Assembly (NCBI GenBank): GCA_000697335.1
Contig: JNEM01012434.1
Location: 1 to 35,813, forward strand
DNA: 35,813 bases
DNA from: Conidiobolus incongruus B7586
Lineage: Eukaryota > Entomophthoromycota > Entomophthoromycetes > Entomophthorales > Conidiobolaceae
Direction: 5' to 3'
The position numbers and the translations under genes are program-made. This document shows positions 32,858-35,813 of this stretch, piece by piece. Positions within the stretch are counted from its first letter, which is position 1; each line of letters opens with the position of its first letter. The notes under the pieces are model-generated. The model worked only from the letters and a program-made list of their open reading frames with translations, was not told the origin of the DNA and ran no database searches.

Positions 32858-32867
32858 CTATATATAG
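32858..32867 (-). promoter_or_regulatory. TATA-like element of SSP-C
   Basis: CTATATATAG, self-complementary, 57-66 bp upstream of the ATG at 32801. Confidence 0.45.
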
Positions 32868-32907
32868 TCCAATTTAATTCAAATTCAACTTGATAACCGA
32901 TAAGAAA

Positions 32908-32947
32908 TGTAATCCAAATATCATTGCCCCGAGATATTCTTCGGAAT
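32908..32947 (-). promoter_or_regulatory. Conserved upstream block of SSP-C (CCG-N10-CGG core)
   Basis: Matches the SSP-A block at about 33 of 40 positions by eye. The minus-strand core TTCCGAAGAATATCTCGGGG differs from SSP-A by one base. Sequence between this block and the gene is much less conserved. Confidence 0.6.
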
Positions 32948-32968
32948 CGTCTGTTTCAATATAATATC

Positions 32969-32992
32969 AAATCAATAGAAAATGATTGTCAG
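32969..32992 (-). promoter_or_regulatory. Second conserved upstream segment of SSP-C
   Basis: About 24 bp ending gattgtcag on the plus strand, the counterpart of 21667-21690. Confidence 0.4.
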
Positions 32993-35278
32993 GTTTTTCA
33001 GCTTCCTGTTTCGCCACTTTCCTTAATAGTTCAATATATTATATTCTTTGGAACTTTTCACTTTAAAATATTTTTGATCTTTATCAAGTATTGTGGAAAA
33101 AGTTTTGTCGGATTGTTAATACCTTTAACCAAATTTGTATTAAGGTCCGAAATCAATAATTTAAATTCTATTAAATCTAATTCGTTACACATAAGGAATC
33201 AAAACATGTAAATTATTATATTAATTGAAATAATTATCATTTATTATTAAGGATGATTGCAGAGAGAATTATATTTAAAAAATATATTCAATAATTGTTA
33301 TTAATTATCAAATTAATATCCCTTGTGCAATAAGTTTGAAAAAAGATCATAAATCATATAATATTTCAATCTAACCTATATTAGTTAAATATTGAAAAAT
33401 ATAATTTCAATAGTTAGGTTTTGAAAAGATTAAACTTGTTAAAATAATTCTTATTATAACTAGTTTGTATACTACATTGAGGCTTTATTTATATTTTATG
33501 CAATAACTACTATATTTGATAAAATAATTGTAGATTATATAGTATGGGTATTGCAATAAATTTATTTATTCAACCAAAAATTAGAATATTAGATATAATA
33601 AATAATTGAATATTGATGATTGAAAAAGTTTTTGTATTTACATTAAAGGTTACAAAAATGATTTATAATGTGAATAACTCTATAATGATTACTAAATGTG
33701 CTGTATTGCAATTCATATTTTACCACTTTCATTAATCATTGCTATCATGTCCATCCACTTTATAAATAGTCGCTATCTTGCGTATTTAACATTAAATTTA
33801 AAAATTTCTTTTAATAATAATCCAATACGGTCTATCAATTAAATAATATTCACAATATCTCTAGTCTGTATTAAATTATAGTTATTAAACAATATTATAT
33901 TTGCAATTTCGAAACTGTAAAAATAAAAATATAATATAGAAATGTGGTGAATAAATTCCTATGTATCCAATGATAAATGAATTGAATCAATTTCTTAAAA
34001 TACAAACAAATATTATTTTATGTACTCAAATAAGTACAATTGAAAAGGAAAATAGTTATCTCAAAGCCTTTTTTAAAATAATCAACATAGTAAAATGAAA
34101 ATTTTTATATACCAAAATATTTGATAATATTCATAATATTAAAATTTTTGAACTGGAATGTCAAATTACTTTGAATCAAATTATGATGAAATATTTTGCA
34201 ATGAGATTTATTATAGAATATATATGATAATGATCATAATATCTTCAATTTAGAATAATTTTTATATTCAACTCATACTATTATACAATGTTCCAATACA
34301 TTACATTTTAAAAATTAGCCATATCATATTATTTCCAATAGTTTGATTATCTCAATTTATTGGAATATGGTAAGTTTTTAATTTCAAATCCCATATACAA
34401 TATTATGATATTCAGAAAATATATATTAAAATATATAATTTCTTATTATTATATAAATTATAATATAAAAAACTAAGTATTTATTTCAACAAACCTATTA
34501 TAAAGATACAAGATTTGCTCAAACAAATACTTACTTTTATTTGAAATAAACTGCTAATAAAATTTTCCGAAATACAAAAGTAATATAAAATATTAAATTC
34601 GAAGAATTACTTATTTGATAGAGTTAATGATGCTGTTCATGGAAATTAATATATCGTGTTAAAATATAAATATGCTTATCCTAAAAGCAAAAACACTAAT
34701 TAGGCTAAAAATATTTTTAAAATATACGAAAAATTAAAATATACCTAACAATATCAATATCAATAAAAATATTCTCATAAATCAAATTATTAAATTTTTT
34801 TTCAATTTTATATATTTGGGATATTTATCAAATGTAATAATTTTATACTTTCTAATACTCTATGCAGGCCAATAATTATTATAATCCAAAATTTAATAAA
34901 ATATCACTGTAAAATATAATCATTGAAAATTTTTTTAAATGAAAGTATCTCATTAATATTTTTATTTAAATATATAATAAAAATTCTATTAGTTAAAGCA
35001 TATGATAATTATTTTTAGGAAATAATTGTGATATATGTATTATTTATATATTACTATATAGTATTATGATATGAAACTACAACCTATGATATTATGAAAC
35101 AAACAAGGAAAATTATTAATATACAAAACATTTTGAGTAGAGAATATTGATTTGAAGTATAATACTTCAATTAAATATTCAATCCTTGTTATTATTAGTC
35201 TTCTGAAAAAATGCAAAATTCACAGCTTGACTTATGAATTTAAGATTAAAATGGAAAAAAATTTAAAAAAGTGAAATA
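32993..35278. other. AT-rich intergenic, nothing recognised
   Basis: 2.3 kb spacer. The first about 150 bp is weakly similar to the far upstream region of SSP-A. A 95-codon open stretch at 32924-33211 starts at TTG inside the promoter block and is not called. TA at 35277-35278 is the right target-site copy of the edge mariner. Confidence 0.55.
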
Positions 35279-35813
35279 TTACTCTGCATTTTTAATAATG
35301 GGAATTTTTTGCGATTAAAAATAAATAAACATTTGAATATATGATATATAAAAATAAATATATAAAATAAATTTAATAGTTTCCTTTATTATTAATAACT
35401 TTTTGCCATACTTTTGGCAAACTTCTAACACCTAAAAAACAGTTCTTTTTATTAAGGACTGAAATTTGATGTTTCACAAACCAATTAAATTTTCCTGCAG
35501 AAATTTTCTTTCCTGCAAGCTGGTTTTTTAATTGCCCAAAGCAATTATAATCACATGGGTTATAATCAGGGGAATATACTAGATGTGGTAGTTTTTTCCA
35601 GTTATTTTTAATTAGAAAGTTTTTTACAGCTTTAGATTTATGTATTTTACAATTATCATGCAAAATAATAGGTCTTCTCAAATTATATTGAGAACACCAA
35701 TTAGAAATACTTTGATTTAAAAAAGCAATATATAGTTTACTATTAATTGATTTTCCTTCAGGAACTAAATAAGAATAGCATATACCATTATAATCCATTG
35801 CAATAATTAACAT
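35279..35813 (-). mobile_element. Tc1/mariner-type DNA transposon, 3' part, runs off the window
   Basis: The 3' end is marked by TA at 35277-35278 and the terminal repeat TTACTCTGCATTTTTAATAA read inward. It is the same family as the element at 24221-25527 but far better preserved. The 5' half lies beyond the right edge, so completeness cannot be judged. Confidence 0.8.
35373..35813 (-). CDS. Mariner-type transposase, C-terminal part (partial)
   Basis: 146 residues in the window, without stops, continuing past the right edge; the methionine at the edge is internal. The catalytic motifs HDNCKIHKS and SPDYNPCDYNCF are present. The aspartates in HDN and CDYN are separated by 34 residues, the DD34D spacing of mariner. 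The first catalytic aspartate would lie outside the window. The protein cuts and pastes the element at TA sites. The open frame and intact catalytic pair suggest a recent copy that may encode active enzyme, subject to the missing N-terminal DNA-binding part. Confidence 0.85.
   Translation of the reverse strand: MLIIAMDYNGICYSYLVPEGKSINSKLYIAFLNQSISNWCSQYNLRRPIILHDNCKIHKSKAVKNFLIKNNWKKLPHLVYSPDYNPCDYNCFGQLKNQLAGKKISAGKFNWFVKHQISVLNKKNCFLGVRSLPKVWQKVINNKGNY

Noticed and set aside
32924-33211. 95-codon plus-strand frame upstream of SSP-C
   Set aside because: It starts with TTG inside the conserved promoter block; the corresponding region of SSP-A encodes a different sequence, so the protein is not conserved.
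1-35813. CRISPR array, bacterial operon or phage-like organisation
   Set aside because: No regularly spaced repeats; widely spaced single genes with TATA boxes, a Pol III tRNA gene and eukaryotic transposons rule out a bacterial origin.

Overview
This is an extremely AT-rich (roughly one fifth to one quarter G+C by eye) eukaryotic chromosome segment with small, intronless genes separated by kilobases of nearly featureless AT sequence. The cytosolic-type tRNA-Arg(ACG) with internal Pol III boxes, the TATA boxes 50-75 bp upstream of ATG codons, the seven-transmembrane receptors, and the Tc1/mariner and PIF/Harbinger transposons all indicate a eukaryote. AT-rich early-diverging fungi such as Entomophthorales (Conidiobolus-like) fit best: they are known for expanded rhodopsin-like receptor sets and many small secreted proteins. 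The lineage is an inference; nothing here proves it.

Layout. 0.9-4.7 kb: two head-to-tail paralogous seven-TM receptors on the minus strand. About 7.0-7.3 kb: a G+C-enriched decayed coding relic, not identified. 8.0-15.6 kb: three secreted CHAP-domain (amidase/peptidase) paralogues with Gln/Asn-rich linkers. The first and third are intact; the middle one is a fresh pseudogene with three in-frame stops. A tRNA-Arg(ACG) lies between the first and second. 17.5-32.9 kb: four members of a small secreted four-cysteine protein family, all on the minus strand. Two of them sit in 860 bp blocks that look 100% identical, and a third shares a 144 bp tract without a single difference. Between and beyond them lie a decayed 1.3 kb mariner (24.2-25.5 kb), a decayed 2.55 kb Harbinger-like element (28.0-30.5 kb) and, at the right edge, the 3' half of a much better preserved mariner of the same family (35.3-35.8 kb).

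How the genes relate. All are members of local multigene families that arose by tandem duplication. The protein-coding content is surface or secreted: receptors with conserved cores and divergent tails, exported CHAP enzymes with rapidly changing linkers, and exported cysteine-containing proteins kept similar by apparent gene conversion. This resembles an environment- or host-facing accessory region, but no shared pathway can be shown from sequence alone. Three secreted-protein genes (A, B and C) share a roughly 40 bp upstream block with a CCG-N10-CGG core, suggesting common regulation.

The less familiar items are the four-cysteine family with its mosaic conversion pattern and promoter block, and the bacterial-looking CHAP family with hypervariable prion-like linkers.
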